Assembly: GCA_045128635.1 (NCBI GenBank)
Contig: JBGVRS010000172.1
Location: forward strand, 1-22,957
DNA length: 22,957 nucleotides
DNA from: HGM12587 sp045128635
GTDB taxonomy: Bacteria; Bacillota; Clostridia; Lachnospirales; Lachnospiraceae
Reading direction: 5' to 3'
Position 1 is the stretch's first letter. The number at the start of each line of letters is the position of its first letter. The notes below the pieces were generated by a model that was not told where the DNA came from, made no database searches, and was given only the letters and a program-made list of their open reading frames with translations. This document shows, in pieces, positions 1 to 7,393 of this stretch. Position numbers and translations under genes: made by a program.

Positions 1-63
1 GTTCGGGAGAGCAATCACTCGAGCAGGTTTTCCGTGGAGCGAATGTCAATTTTAGAAAAACTG

Positions 64-92
64 GCGACAAGTCACTGTACCAAATTTATAAT
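64..92 (+). promoter_or_regulatory. Possible sigma-A promoter for rpsJ
   Basis: A perfect TATAAT (87-92) lies 17 bp downstream of GCGACA (64-69), which matches TTGACA at four of six bases. Transcription would start near 98-100 and give a leader of about 120 nt. The -35 half overlaps the 5' arm of the long inverted repeat, so the promoter and the full leader fold cannot both act on the same transcript. Confidence 0.35.
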
Positions 93-181
93 TCATTTTT
101 GATGAATGAGGAGTTAGTGTGGGCATGCTGCGGAGGTATGCGAGGAAACACACGGACATGTGTACAGTCACCACTTGTCGT
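64..181 (+). promoter_or_regulatory. Candidate structured leader RNA of the S10 operon
   Basis: A long-range helix can close the whole region. CGACAAGT (65-72) is the exact complement of ACTTGTCG (173-180), and ACTGTAC (74-80) of GTACAGT (162-168), with a small internal loop between (C73 against 169-172) and a possible G-U pair 64/181. Inside lie a hairpin ATTCAT/ATGAAT (91-96/102-107) and a second arm GTGTG/CACAC (117-121/149-153) topped by GCAT/ATGC (123-126/138-141), whose apical loop contains GGAGG. Together these make a multi-branched junction just before rpsJ. In E. coli the S10 leader is the target of L4 autoregulation, so a cis-regulatory role is a reasonable inference, but I cannot match this fold to a named family. 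It requires transcription to start upstream of 64. Confidence 0.45.
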
Positions 182-219
182 ACGATAGTTAAAAGTACGA
201 AAAGGAGGCGACTTTTTTT

Positions 220-537
220 ATGGCAACTCAGGTTATGAGAATCACATTAAAAGCATATGAACATCAGTTAGTTGATGCATCTGCAAAGAAAATTATCGAA
301 ACTGTAAAGAAAAACGGAGCACAGGTGAGCGGACCGGTACCACTTCCAACAAAGAAAGAAGTAGTAACAATCTTAAGAGCGGTTCACAAATATAAAGACT
401 CCAGAGAACAGTTCGAACAGAGAACTCATAAGAGACTCATTGATATCATTGCTCCAACACAGAAAACAGTTGATGCATTATCAAGATTAGAAATGCCAGC
501 TGGTGTTGATATCGATATCAAAATGAAAACAAAATAA
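220..537 (+). CDS. rpsJ: 30S ribosomal protein S10 (NusE)
   Basis: S10 sits in the head of the small subunit and, as NusE, also links ribosome and transcription through NusG and NusB. The 105-residue product has the normal family length and typical S10 stretches such as RITLKAYEH near the start and SGPVPLPTKKE in the middle. The ATG at 220 follows AGGAGG (203-208) at a spacing of 11 nt. An internal Met at codon 6 is a less likely start. It is the first gene of the S10 operon here. The 118-nt gap to rplC is unusually long for this operon and contains two hairpins. Confidence 0.98.
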   Translation: MATQVMRITLKAYEHQLVDASAKKIIETVKKNGAQVSGPVPLPTKKEVVTILRAVHKYKDSREQFEQRTHKRLIDIIAPTQKTVDALSRLEMPAGVDIDIKMKTK

Positions 538-582
538 CAACAGCAAATCGCTGATTGTTGACACCGAACCCACTCGGTGCAA
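536..582 (+). promoter_or_regulatory. Two tandem hairpins between rpsJ and rplC
   Basis: The first hairpin pairs 536-544 with 550-559: nine base pairs, a loop AAATC and a single bulged A at 554. The second pairs TTG-CACCGA (558-567, bulged A at 561) with TCGGTG-CAA (574-582) around the loop ACCCAC. They share 558-559, so the outermost pairs compete. Neither is followed by a T-run, so they are not terminators. They could stabilise or process the mRNA or bind a ribosomal protein; the sequence alone does not decide. Confidence 0.45.
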
Positions 583-655
583 ACACTAAATTATTTATCC
601 TGCGGCTAGAATGAATGCTTAGGTATTCCGCTGTAGAGAAAACAGGAGGTATAAG

Positions 656-1291
656 ATGAAGAAAGCGATCTTAGCAACAAAAGTCGGAATGACTCAAATC
701 TTCAATGAAGACGGAGTTTTAACTCCAGTAACTGTATTACAGGCTGGTCCATGTGTTGTAACACAGATCAAAACTGTAGAAAACGATGGATACTCAGCAG
801 TACAGGTTGGTTTCGCTGACAAGAGAGAAAAATTAGTCAACAAACCATTAAAAGGACACTTTGACAAAGCAGGTGTTTCTTATAAGAGATACATCAAAGA
901 ATTCAAATTTGAAAACGCAGCTGATTACACATTAGCTCAGGAAATCAAAGCAGATATCTTTGAAGCTGGAGATAAAGTAGACGCTACAGCAATTTCAAAA
1001 GGTAAAGGATTCCAGGGTGCGATCAAACGTCACGGTCAGCACAGAGGACCTATGGCTCACGGTTCTAAATTCCACCGTCATCAGGGTTCTAACGGTGCTT
1101 GTTCTGATCCAAGTAAGGTATTCAAAGGAAAAGGAATGCCAGGTCACATGGGTGCAAAGAGAATCACAATCCAGAACCTTGAAATCGTAAAAGTAGACGT
1201 TGAAAACAACTTACTTTTAGTAAAAGGTGCTGTACCAGGACCAAAGAAATCTTTAGTTACAATTAAAGAAACGGTAAAAGCTGGTAAGTAA
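656..1291 (+). CDS. rplC: 50S ribosomal protein L3
   Basis: L3 is an early-assembly protein of the large subunit whose long internal loop reaches towards the peptidyl-transferase centre. The product has 211 residues, normal for the family. The conserved loop is clear: GKGFQGAIKRH at 116-126, then HGSKFHRHQGS at 135-145 and KVFKGKGMPGHMG at 154-166. The ATG at 656 follows AGGAGG (644-649). It is separated from rplD by only 26 nt, which contain the AAGGAGG of the next gene. Confidence 0.98.
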   Translation: MKKAILATKVGMTQIFNEDGVLTPVTVLQAGPCVVTQIKTVENDGYSAVQVGFADKREKLVNKPLKGHFDKAGVSYKRYIKEFKFENAADYTLAQEIKADIFEAGDKVDATAISKGKGFQGAIKRHGQHRGPMAHGSKFHRHQGSNGACSDPSKVFKGKGMPGHMGAKRITIQNLEIVKVDVENNLLLVKGAVPGPKKSLVTIKETVKAGK

Positions 1292-1317
1292 GCTTTTAAA
1301 GAAAGGAGGACGCACAG

Positions 1318-1938
1318 ATGGCAAACGTATCTGTTTACAATATGGAAGGCAAAGAAGTTGGCACTATGGAACTTAACGATGCAGTGTTTGGTGTAGAAGT
1401 TAACGAACACCTTGTACACGCAGTAGTAGTTGCTCAGCTTGCAAATAAAAGACAGGGAACACAGAAAGCTAAAACTCGTTCTGAAGTATCCGGTGGTGGT
1501 AGAAAACCATGGAGACAGAAAGGAACAGGTCATGCTAGACAGGGTTCAACAAGAGCTCCACAGTGGACTGGCGGCGGCGTAGTATTCGCTCCAACACCAA
1601 GAGACTACACAATTAAGTTAAACAAGAAAGAAAGAAGACTTGCACTTAAATCTGTTTTAACAGCAAAAGTTCAGGAAAACAAATTCATCGTTCTTGACGA
1701 ACTTAAATTTGACGAAATCAAAACAAAGAATTTCCAGGCAGTTCTTAACAACTTAAACGTTAACAAAGCAATGGTAGTTCTTAATGACAATGATAAAAAC
1801 GTTGTAATGTCCGCTAAGAACATTCCAAACGTAATCACAGCTCAGACAAACACAATCAACGTATACGATATTCTTAAATACAACACAATGATCGTGACAA
1901 AAGCAGCTGTAGAAACAATCCAGGAGGTATACGCATAA
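1318..1938 (+). CDS. rplD: 50S ribosomal protein L4
   Basis: L4 binds 23S rRNA near the exit tunnel, and its extended loop helps form the tunnel constriction. In E. coli it represses its own S10 operon. The 206-residue product carries that loop at about residues 58-90, with GGGRKPWRQKGTGHARQGS at 59-77. The start at 1318 follows AAGGAGG (1303-1309). The TAA stop shares its last base with the ATG of rplW, so the two are probably translationally coupled; the rplW ribosome binding site lies inside this gene at about 1922-1927. Confidence 0.98.
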   Translation: MANVSVYNMEGKEVGTMELNDAVFGVEVNEHLVHAVVVAQLANKRQGTQKAKTRSEVSGGGRKPWRQKGTGHARQGSTRAPQWTGGGVVFAPTPRDYTIKLNKKERRLALKSVLTAKVQENKFIVLDELKFDEIKTKNFQAVLNNLNVNKAMVVLNDNDKNVVMSAKNIPNVITAQTNTINVYDILKYNTMIVTKAAVETIQEVYA

Positions 1939-2237
1939 TGGCAGATTTAAAATACTATGATGTGATCCTCAAACCTGTAATCACAGAAAAAAGTATGGAA
2001 GCTATGAGCGAAAAGAAATATACTTTCTTAGTTCGTCCAGAAGCTACAAAAGCACAGGTTAAAGAAGCTGTAGAAAAAATGTTCGAAGGAACAAAAGTAG
2101 CAAGTGTTAACACAATGAACCTCGATGGAAAGAAAAAACGTCGTGGCATGACATTTGGTAAAACAGCTAAAACTAAAAAAGCGATCGTTCAGTTAACAGC
2201 AGAAAGCGCTGATATCGAAATCTTCGCTGGTTTATAA
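1938..2237 (+). CDS. rplW: 50S ribosomal protein L23
   Basis: L23 lies at the mouth of the peptide exit tunnel and is a docking site for trigger factor and the signal recognition particle. At 99 residues it is typical; KYYDVILKPVITEKS near the start is the family signature and KKKRRGMTFGKTAKTKKA in the second half is the basic rRNA-binding segment. The ATG at 1938 overlaps the rplD stop by one base (TAATG). A 72-nt gap follows before rplB, with only a weak 4-bp GCAC/GTGC hairpin in it. Confidence 0.97.
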   Translation: MADLKYYDVILKPVITEKSMEAMSEKKYTFLVRPEATKAQVKEAVEKMFEGTKVASVNTMNLDGKKKRRGMTFGKTAKTKKAIVQLTAESADIEIFAGL

Positions 2238-2309
2238 GATTAAGTAACATTAACGAATATGCACATAAAAGTGCGAGAATAAATAGCAGAATCGAAAGGA
2301 GAGACAGTA

Positions 2310-3152
2310 ATGGGAATTAAAACATACCGCCCATATACACCTTCCAGAAGACATATGACTGGATCTGATTTCTCAGAAATCACATGTTCAACACCAGAGA
2401 AATCCTTAGTTGTTTCTTTAAAGAAAAACTCCGGTCGTAACAATCAGGGTAAAATCACAGTAAGACACCGCGGAGGCGGATCTAGAAGAAAATACAGAAT
2501 CATCGACTTTAAGAGACGTAAAGACGGTATTCCAGGAAAGATCGTTAGCATCGAATACGATCCAAACAGAACAGCAAATATCGCTTTAGTAGCTTACGCA
2601 GACGGTGAAAAGACATACATCCTTGCACCACAGGGAGCAAAAGTTGGCTGGACAATCATGAACGGCCCAGAAGCAGAAGTTAAAGCAGGTAACTGCTTAC
2701 CACTTTCTGAAATCCCAGTTGGTACACAGGTACACAACATTGAATTATACGCTGGTAAAGGCGGACAGTTAGTTCGTTCCGCAGGTAACAGCGCACAGTT
2801 AATGGCTAAAGAAGGCAAATATGCTACTCTTCGTTTACCATCCGGTGAAATGAGAATGGTTCCATTAAACTGTAGAGCAACTGTTGGTGTTGTAGGTAAT
2901 GCAGATCACAACCTTATCAACATCGGTAAAGCAGGACGTAAACGTCATATGGGTATCAGACCTACTGTTCGTGGTTCCGTAATGAACCCTAACGATCATC
3001 CACACGGTGGTGGTGAAGGTAAGACAGGTATCGGTCGTCCAGGTCCAAGCACACCTTGGGGCAAACCTGCTCTTGGCTTAAAGACAAGAAAGAAAAACAA
3101 GAAGTCTAACAAGCTGATCGTAAGAAGACGCGACGGAAAAACAATCAAATAG
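2310..3152 (+). CDS. rplB: 50S ribosomal protein L2
   Basis: L2 is a primary 23S rRNA-binding protein needed for subunit association and peptidyl transfer. The 280-residue product is slightly longer than the E. coli form (273). The conserved segment NPNDHPHGGGEG is at 227-238, and His230 aligns with the histidine at E. coli position 229 that has been linked to peptidyl-transferase function. The N-terminal part contains RHRGGGSRRKYR (52-63). The ATG at 2310 follows an AAAGGAG site at about 2296-2302. Confidence 0.98.
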   Translation: MGIKTYRPYTPSRRHMTGSDFSEITCSTPEKSLVVSLKKNSGRNNQGKITVRHRGGGSRRKYRIIDFKRRKDGIPGKIVSIEYDPNRTANIALVAYADGEKTYILAPQGAKVGWTIMNGPEAEVKAGNCLPLSEIPVGTQVHNIELYAGKGGQLVRSAGNSAQLMAKEGKYATLRLPSGEMRMVPLNCRATVGVVGNADHNLINIGKAGRKRHMGIRPTVRGSVMNPNDHPHGGGEGKTGIGRPGPSTPWGKPALGLKTRKKNKKSNKLIVRRRDGKTIK

Positions 3153-3169
3153 TTTAAGGAGGATACAAA

Positions 3170-3448
3170 ATGGCTCGTTCACTTAAAAAAGGACCATTTG
3201 CAGACGCAAGCCTGTTAAAGAAAGTTGATGCGTTAAACGCAGCGGGCGAAAAGACAGTTATCAAAACTTGGTCTCGTCGTTCCACAATTTTCCCACAGAT
3301 GGTTGGACATACAATCGCAGTTCATGATGGAAGAAGACATGTGCCTGTATATGTTACAGAAGATATGGTAGGACACAAACTTGGTGAGTTCGTTCCTACA
3401 AGAACATATAAAGGACACGGCAAAGACGAAAAGAAATCCAGAAGATAA
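3170..3448 (+). CDS. rpsS: 30S ribosomal protein S19
   Basis: S19 binds 16S rRNA in the subunit head next to S13 and contacts tRNA and the large subunit. The 92-residue product begins MARSLKKGPFADASLL, the family signature, and carries WSRRSTIFPQMVGHT and FVPTRTYKGHG further on. Its length is standard. The start at 3170 follows AAGGAGG (3157-3163). It lies 17 nt after rplB and 36 nt before rplV, inside the S10 operon. Confidence 0.98.
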   Translation: MARSLKKGPFADASLLKKVDALNAAGEKTVIKTWSRRSTIFPQMVGHTIAVHDGRRHVPVYVTEDMVGHKLGEFVPTRTYKGHGKDEKKSRR

Positions 3449-3484
3449 TAAATTCGTCACATTTGAAAAAGGAGGTAAACACTT

Positions 3485-3871
3485 ATGGCAAAAGGACATC
3501 GTTCCCAGATCAAACGTGAAAGAAATGCTCAGAAGGATACAAGACCATCAGCTAAGTTATCTTACGCTAGAGTATCTGTTCAGAAAGCATGCTTCGTATT
3601 AGATGCCATTAGAGGTAAAGACGTGCAGACAGCACTTGGTATTGTAACATACAACCCAAGATATGCTTCTACATTAATTAAGAAATTATTAGAATCAGCA
3701 ATTGCAAACGCTGAAAACAATAACGGTATGAATGTTGAAAATCTTTATGTTGAAGAATGCTACGCAAACCAGGCTCCAACAATGAAGAGAATCAGACCAA
3801 GAGCACAGGGTAGAGCTTACAGAATCGAAAAGAGATCAAGCCACATCACTGTAGTGCTTAATGAAAGATAA
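3485..3871 (+). CDS. rplV: 50S ribosomal protein L22
   Basis: L22 contacts all 23S rRNA domains, and its beta-hairpin lines the exit tunnel beside L4, where macrolide-resistance changes can arise. The product has 128 residues, a little longer than the usual 110-118 because of a longer N-terminal lead (MAKGHRSQIKRERNAQ). The hairpin region is visible as PTMKRIRPRAQGRAYRI near residues 97-113. AAGGAGG lies upstream at about 3469-3475, and the stop overlaps the AAGGAGG of rpsC. Confidence 0.97.
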   Translation: MAKGHRSQIKRERNAQKDTRPSAKLSYARVSVQKACFVLDAIRGKDVQTALGIVTYNPRYASTLIKKLLESAIANAENNNGMNVENLYVEECYANQAPTMKRIRPRAQGRAYRIEKRSSHITVVLNER

Positions 3872-3882
3872 GGAGGAATATC

Positions 3883-4527
3883 ATGGGACAGAAAGTTAAT
3901 CCACACGGCCTTAGAGTCGGTGTTATTAAAGACTGGGATTCTAAATGGTATGCTGAAGAATCTTTCGCTGATTATTTAGTAGAAGATTACAACATTAGAA
4001 CATACCTGAAGAAGAAATTATACAGCGCAGGCGTTTCTAAAATCGAAATCGAAAGAACAAACGACAGAGCAAAAGTTATCATTTACACAGCTAAACCAGG
4101 TGTTGTAATTGGTAAAGGCGGCGCTGAAATCGAAAAAGTTAAAGCTGAATTAGCAAAATTCACAGATAAGAAACTGGTTGTTGATATCAAAGAAATCAAA
4201 AGACCAGACCGCGATGCTCAGTTAGTAGCTGAAAACATTGCATTACAGCTTGAAAACCGTGTGTCTTTCAGACGTGCAATGAAATCTACAATGGGTAGAG
4301 CAATGAAAGCTGGAGTTAAAGGTATCAAAACAGCTGTATCCGGACGTTTAGGCGGTGCTGATATGGCTCGTACAGAATTCTATACAGAAGGTACTATTCC
4401 ACTTCAGACATTAAGAGCAGATATTGACTACGGATTTGCAGAAGCAGACACAACTTACGGAAAAGTTGGTGTTAAAGTTTGGATCTGCAAAGGTGAAGTA
4501 CTTCCTACAAAAGGAAATAGAGAATAA
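3883..4527 (+). CDS. rpsC: 30S ribosomal protein S3
   Basis: S3 sits at the mRNA entry channel and contributes to the ribosomal helicase activity. The 214-residue product has the N-terminal KH-2 domain with its GKGG loop at 77-80 (context PGVVIGKGGAEI), followed by the C-terminal S3 domain containing SGRLGGADMARTEFY. The protein starts MGQKVNPHGLRVGV, as expected. It begins 11 nt after rplV, with the AAGGAGG site overlapping the rplV stop. Confidence 0.98.
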   Translation: MGQKVNPHGLRVGVIKDWDSKWYAEESFADYLVEDYNIRTYLKKKLYSAGVSKIEIERTNDRAKVIIYTAKPGVVIGKGGAEIEKVKAELAKFTDKKLVVDIKEIKRPDRDAQLVAENIALQLENRVSFRRAMKSTMGRAMKAGVKGIKTAVSGRLGGADMARTEFYTEGTIPLQTLRADIDYGFAEADTTYGKVGVKVWICKGEVLPTKGNRE

Positions 4528-4547
4528 GGAAGGAGCGGAAAAATACT

Positions 4548-4985
4548 ATGTTAATGCCAAAAAGAGTTAAGCGTCGTAAACAGTTCCGTGGAACTATGAG
4601 AGGTAAAGCCTTAAGAGGTAACACAATTACTCATGGTGAATTCGGTATCGTCGCTGCAGAACCATGTTGGATCAGATCAAACCAGATTGAAGCTGCACGT
4701 ATTGCTATGACACGTCATATCAAACGTGGTGGTAAGGTTTGGATCAAAATCTTCCCAGATAAACCAGTAACTACAAAACCAGCTGAAACACGTATGGGTT
4801 CCGGTAAAGGAACATTAGAATACTGGGTAGCTGTTGTTAAACCAGGTCGCGTAATGTTTGAAATCTCTGGTGTAGCAGAAGATGTTGCAAGAGAAGCGTT
4901 ACGTCTGGCAACACATAAATTACCTTGTAAATGTAAAATTGTTTCTCGCGCAGATTTAGAAGGTGGTGCTAACAGTGAAAATTAA
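4548..4985 (+). CDS. rplP: 50S ribosomal protein L16
   Basis: L16 organises the A-site region of the large subunit and contacts the tRNA elbow. The 145-residue product opens MLMPKRVKRRKQFRG and contains TRHIKRGGKVWIKIFPDKP and RMGSGKGTLEYWVAVVKPG, all diagnostic. The start at 4548 is preceded by AAGGAG at about 4528-4533. Its final 11 bases overlap the start of rpmC, which implies translational coupling of the two genes. Confidence 0.98.
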   Translation: MLMPKRVKRRKQFRGTMRGKALRGNTITHGEFGIVAAEPCWIRSNQIEAARIAMTRHIKRGGKVWIKIFPDKPVTTKPAETRMGSGKGTLEYWVAVVKPGRVMFEISGVAEDVAREALRLATHKLPCKCKIVSRADLEGGANSEN

Positions 4986-5178
4986 TAAATATGTAGAAGA
5001 TTTAAAAGCAAAATCAGCTGCAGAATTAAATGAAGAATTAGTAGCTGCTAAAAAGGAACTCTTTAACTTAAGATTCCAGAATGCAACAAATCAGTTAGAT
5101 AACACAAGCAGAATTAAGGAAGTTAGAAAAAACATCGCTAGAATTCAGACAGTTATCGCTGAAAAAGCAAACGCTTAG
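4975..5178 (+). CDS. rpmC: 50S ribosomal protein L29
   Basis: L29 is a small helical-hairpin protein beside L23 at the tunnel exit. I place the start at GTG 4975, giving a 67-residue protein beginning MKINKYVEDL, because AAGGTGG (4960-4966) lies about 8 nt upstream and this matches the family length. GTG codons at 4963 and 4966 lie in or before that binding site and would add unconserved residues. The signature KKELFNLRFQNATNQL is present. It overlaps the end of rplP by 11 nt. Confidence 0.95.
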   Translation: MKINKYVEDLKAKSAAELNEELVAAKKELFNLRFQNATNQLDNTSRIKEVRKNIARIQTVIAEKANA

Positions 5179-5196
5179 TGAAAGGAGACTGTTGTT

Positions 5197-5451
5197 GTGG
5201 AAAGAAATTTAAGAAAAACACGTACAGGTAAAGTTGTAAGTGATAAAATGGATAAAACAATCGTTGTAGCAGTTGAAGATCACGTAAAACATCCTCTTTA
5301 CAGCAAAATCGTAAAGAGAACTTACAAACTCAAAGCTCATGACGAAAATAACGAATGCCACGTAGGCGATACAGTAAAAGTTATGGAAACAAGACCATTA
5401 TCTAAAGATAAGAGATGGAGACTTGTAGGAATTATCGAAAAAGCTAAATAA
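5197..5451 (+). CDS. rpsQ: 30S ribosomal protein S17
   Basis: S17 is a primary 16S rRNA-binding protein with an OB fold. The 84-residue product shows the family pattern RKTRTGKVVSDKMDKTIVVAV near the N-terminus and ETRPLSKDKRWRLVGII near the end. The start codon is GTG at 5197, preceded by AAAGGAG (5181-5187). No in-frame ATG gives a plausible N-terminus. It follows rpmC after 18 nt. Confidence 0.97.
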   Translation: MERNLRKTRTGKVVSDKMDKTIVVAVEDHVKHPLYSKIVKRTYKLKAHDENNECHVGDTVKVMETRPLSKDKRWRLVGIIEKAK

Positions 5452-5485
5452 TTTAGCTTGCACGCATTATAAGGAGGTTACCAGC

Positions 5486-5854
5486 ATGGTACAACAGGAA
5501 ACTAGACTGAGAGTTGCTGATAACACAGGTGCGAAAGAATTACTTTGCATCCGCGTTATGGGTGGTTCTACTAGAAGATATGCAAACATCGGTGATATCA
5601 TCGTAGCATCTGTTAAAGATGCAACACCAGGTGGCGTTGTTAAAAAAGGTGATGTTGTGAAAGCCGTTGTTGTTCGTACAAAAAAAGGCGCTCGTCGTAA
5701 AGACGGATCTTATATCAAATTTGATGAAAATGCTGCAGTTATCATTAAAGATGACAAAAACCCAAGAGGAACACGTATTTTTGGGCCAGTAGCAAGAGAG
5801 CTTCGTGAAAAACAGTTTATGAAAATTGTTTCCTTAGCTCCAGAAGTATTATAA
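5486..5854 (+). CDS. rplN: 50S ribosomal protein L14
   Basis: L14 lies at the subunit interface and forms bridges to 16S rRNA; it is also the binding site of the silencing factor RsfS. The 122-residue product has the standard length and begins MVQQETRLRVADNTGAKE, the family signature. RGTRIFGPVARELR near residues 97-110 is also conserved. An AAGGAGG site precedes the ATG at 5486, and the stop runs straight into the AAGGAGG of rplX. Confidence 0.98.
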   Translation: MVQQETRLRVADNTGAKELLCIRVMGGSTRRYANIGDIIVASVKDATPGGVVKKGDVVKAVVVRTKKGARRKDGSYIKFDENAAVIIKDDKNPRGTRIFGPVARELREKQFMKIVSLAPEVL

Positions 5855-5867
5855 GGAGGTGCTTACA

Positions 5868-6173
5868 ATGATGAAAATTAAAAAAGGCGATACAGTAAGA
5901 GTCATTGCTGGCGCTGACAAAGACAAAGAAGGTAAAGTAATCGCAGTTAATCATAAAAAAGGCACTGTAATTGTTGAAGGTGTTAACATGATTACAAAAC
6001 ACACAAAACCATCTGTAGCTAATCAGCAGGGTGGCATCATCCATCAGGAAGCTCCAATTGATGCATCAAACGTTATGTACTTAGCAGACGGAAAAGTATC
6101 AAGAATCGGCTTCAAAATGGAAGGTGACAAAAAAGTGCGTGTTGCTAAAGCAACAGGTAAAGTTATCGATTAA
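5868..6173 (+). CDS. rplX: 50S ribosomal protein L24
   Basis: L24 is an assembly-initiator protein with an N-terminal KOW motif. I choose ATG 5868 (101 residues, MMKIKKGDTVRVIAG) because AGGAGG (5854-5859) lies 8 nt before it; the next ATG at 5871 is also possible, and the GTG at 5859 overlaps the binding site. The KOW segment VRVIAGADKDKEGKV is at about residues 10-24. It starts 13 nt after rplN, within the spc block. Confidence 0.97.
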   Translation: MMKIKKGDTVRVIAGADKDKEGKVIAVNHKKGTVIVEGVNMITKHTKPSVANQQGGIIHQEAPIDASNVMYLADGKVSRIGFKMEGDKKVRVAKATGKVID

Positions 6174-6195
6174 TTGAGAGAGGAGGTCTAGAACG

Positions 6196-6735
6196 TTGAG
6201 TAGACTTAAAGAACAGTACAACAATGAGATCGTAGCTGCTATGATCAAAAAATTCGGATACAAAAACATTATGGAAGTTCCGAAGCTTGACAAAGTTGTT
6301 ATCAACATGGGTGTTGGCGAAGCAAAAGACAACGCAAAAGTGCTTGAAACAGCAGTTAAGGATATGGAAACAATCGCTGGCCAGAAGGCTGTATTAACAA
6401 GAGCGAAAAACTCAGTAGCGAACTTCAAAATTCGTGAAGGTATGGCTATCGGATGTAAAGTTACTCTTAGAGGCGAAAAAATGTATGAATTCGTAGATCG
6501 TCTCGTAAACCTCGCTCTGCCACGAGTTCGTGACTTTAGAGGTGTTAACCCTAACGCATTTGACGGAAGAGGTAACTATGCTCTTGGTATCAAGGAACAG
6601 TTAATTTTCCCTGAAATCGAATACGATAAAGTTGATAAAGTAAGAGGTATGGACATCATCTTCGTTACAACAGCTAAGACTGATGAAGAAGCTCGTGAAT
6701 TATTAACATTATTCAATATGCCATTTCAGAAATAA
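6196..6735 (+). CDS. rplE: 50S ribosomal protein L5
   Basis: L5 belongs to the 5S rRNP in the central protuberance and touches the P-site tRNA. The 179-residue product has the standard length and conserved segments KVVINMGVGEA, GQKAVLTRAKNSVANFKIR and LPRVRDFRGV. The start is TTG at 6196, giving MSRLKEQY; a GAGAGGAGG site ends at 6186, about 9 nt upstream. It lies between rplX and the zinc-type rpsN. Confidence 0.97.
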   Translation: MSRLKEQYNNEIVAAMIKKFGYKNIMEVPKLDKVVINMGVGEAKDNAKVLETAVKDMETIAGQKAVLTRAKNSVANFKIREGMAIGCKVTLRGEKMYEFVDRLVNLALPRVRDFRGVNPNAFDGRGNYALGIKEQLIFPEIEYDKVDKVRGMDIIFVTTAKTDEEARELLTLFNMPFQK

Positions 6736-6754
6736 GAGTTAGGAGGAGAAATTC

Positions 6755-6940
6755 ATGGCTAAGACAGCAATGAAACTGAAACAGCAGCGTAAACAGAAAT
6801 TCTCCACAAGAGAATACAATCGTTGCAGAATCTGTGGACGTCCACATGCTTATTTAAGAAAATATGGTATCTGCCGTATTTGCTTCCGTGAACTGGCATA
6901 TAAAGGACAGATCCCAGGCGTTAAAAAAGCAAGTTGGTAA
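6755..6940 (+). CDS. rpsN: 30S ribosomal protein S14, zinc-binding short type
   Basis: S14 assembles late into the 30S head. This is the 61-residue zinc-ribbon form: Cys24, Cys27, Cys40 and Cys43 lie in CRICGRPH and CRICFRELAYKGQIPG. Firmicutes often also carry a longer zinc-independent paralogue elsewhere for zinc limitation; none is in this window. The ATG at 6755 follows AGGAGG at about 6741-6746. Some annotations call this type rpsZ. Confidence 0.98.
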   Translation: MAKTAMKLKQQRKQKFSTREYNRCRICGRPHAYLRKYGICRICFRELAYKGQIPGVKKASW

Positions 6941-6971
6941 GAATATACTACAGTAAAGGAGGCATTTTAAG

Positions 6972-7373
6972 ATGATGACAAATGATCCAATCGCAGATAT
7001 GCTTACAAGAATCCGTAACGCAAACACTGCTAAACATGATACAGTAGATGTTCCTGCTTCTAAAATCAAATTAGCAATCGCTGATATTCTTGTAGAAGAA
7101 GGATACATTGCAAAATATGACATCGTTGAAGACGGAAACTTCAAAACAATCCGCATCACATTAAAATACGGTGCAGATAAAAATGAAAAAATCATTTCCG
7201 GTCTTAAGAGAATCTCTAAACCAGGTCTTCGTGTATACGCAAGCAAAGAAAACCTTCCAAAGGTTTTAGGTGGTTTAGGAATCGCTATCATCTCTACAAA
7301 CAAAGGTATTGTAACTGATAAAGTAGCTAGACAGTTAAACGTAGGCGGCGAAGTTCTTGCATTTATCTGGTAA
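6972..7373 (+). CDS. rpsH: 30S ribosomal protein S8
   Basis: S8 binds the central domain of 16S rRNA early in assembly and in E. coli represses the spc operon at the L5 message. The 133-residue product begins MMTNDPIADMLTRIRNA and ends with the conserved GGEVLAFIW. A second ATG at 6975 is also possible; the AGGAGG at 6957-6962 suits 6972. The 109-nt gap that follows is one of the longest in the spc block and holds two stable hairpins. Confidence 0.98.
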   Translation: MMTNDPIADMLTRIRNANTAKHDTVDVPASKIKLAIADILVEEGYIAKYDIVEDGNFKTIRITLKYGADKNEKIISGLKRISKPGLRVYASKENLPKVLGGLGIAIISTNKGIVTDKVARQLNVGGEVLAFIW

Positions 7374-7393
7374 GAAAACCCCGCTGATTGGCA

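Noticed and set aside
1..63. Tail of an upstream coding gene
   Set aside because: No frame resembles the end of tuf, fusA or another expected neighbour; short open stretches have no recognisable sequence.
138..188. A 16-codon open frame in the rpsJ leader (MRGNTRTC...)
   Set aside because: GGAGG is only about 1 nt from its ATG and lies in a hairpin loop; no recognisable leader-peptide pattern.
558..592. TTGACA at 558-563 as a promoter for rplC
   Set aside because: No acceptable -10 at 16-18 bp spacing; the bases are better explained by the hairpin.
1144..1533. A 129-codon minus-strand open frame across rplC-rplD, and similar ones elsewhere
   Set aside because: They lie opposite strongly conserved ribosomal genes, have no binding sites and show low-complexity composition typical of antisense shadows.
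549..7390. Shared 9-mer CGCTGATTG in the rpsJ-rplC (549-557) and rpsH-rplF (7382-7390) gaps
   Set aside because: One short exact match between two AT-rich gaps without wider similarity is compatible with chance.
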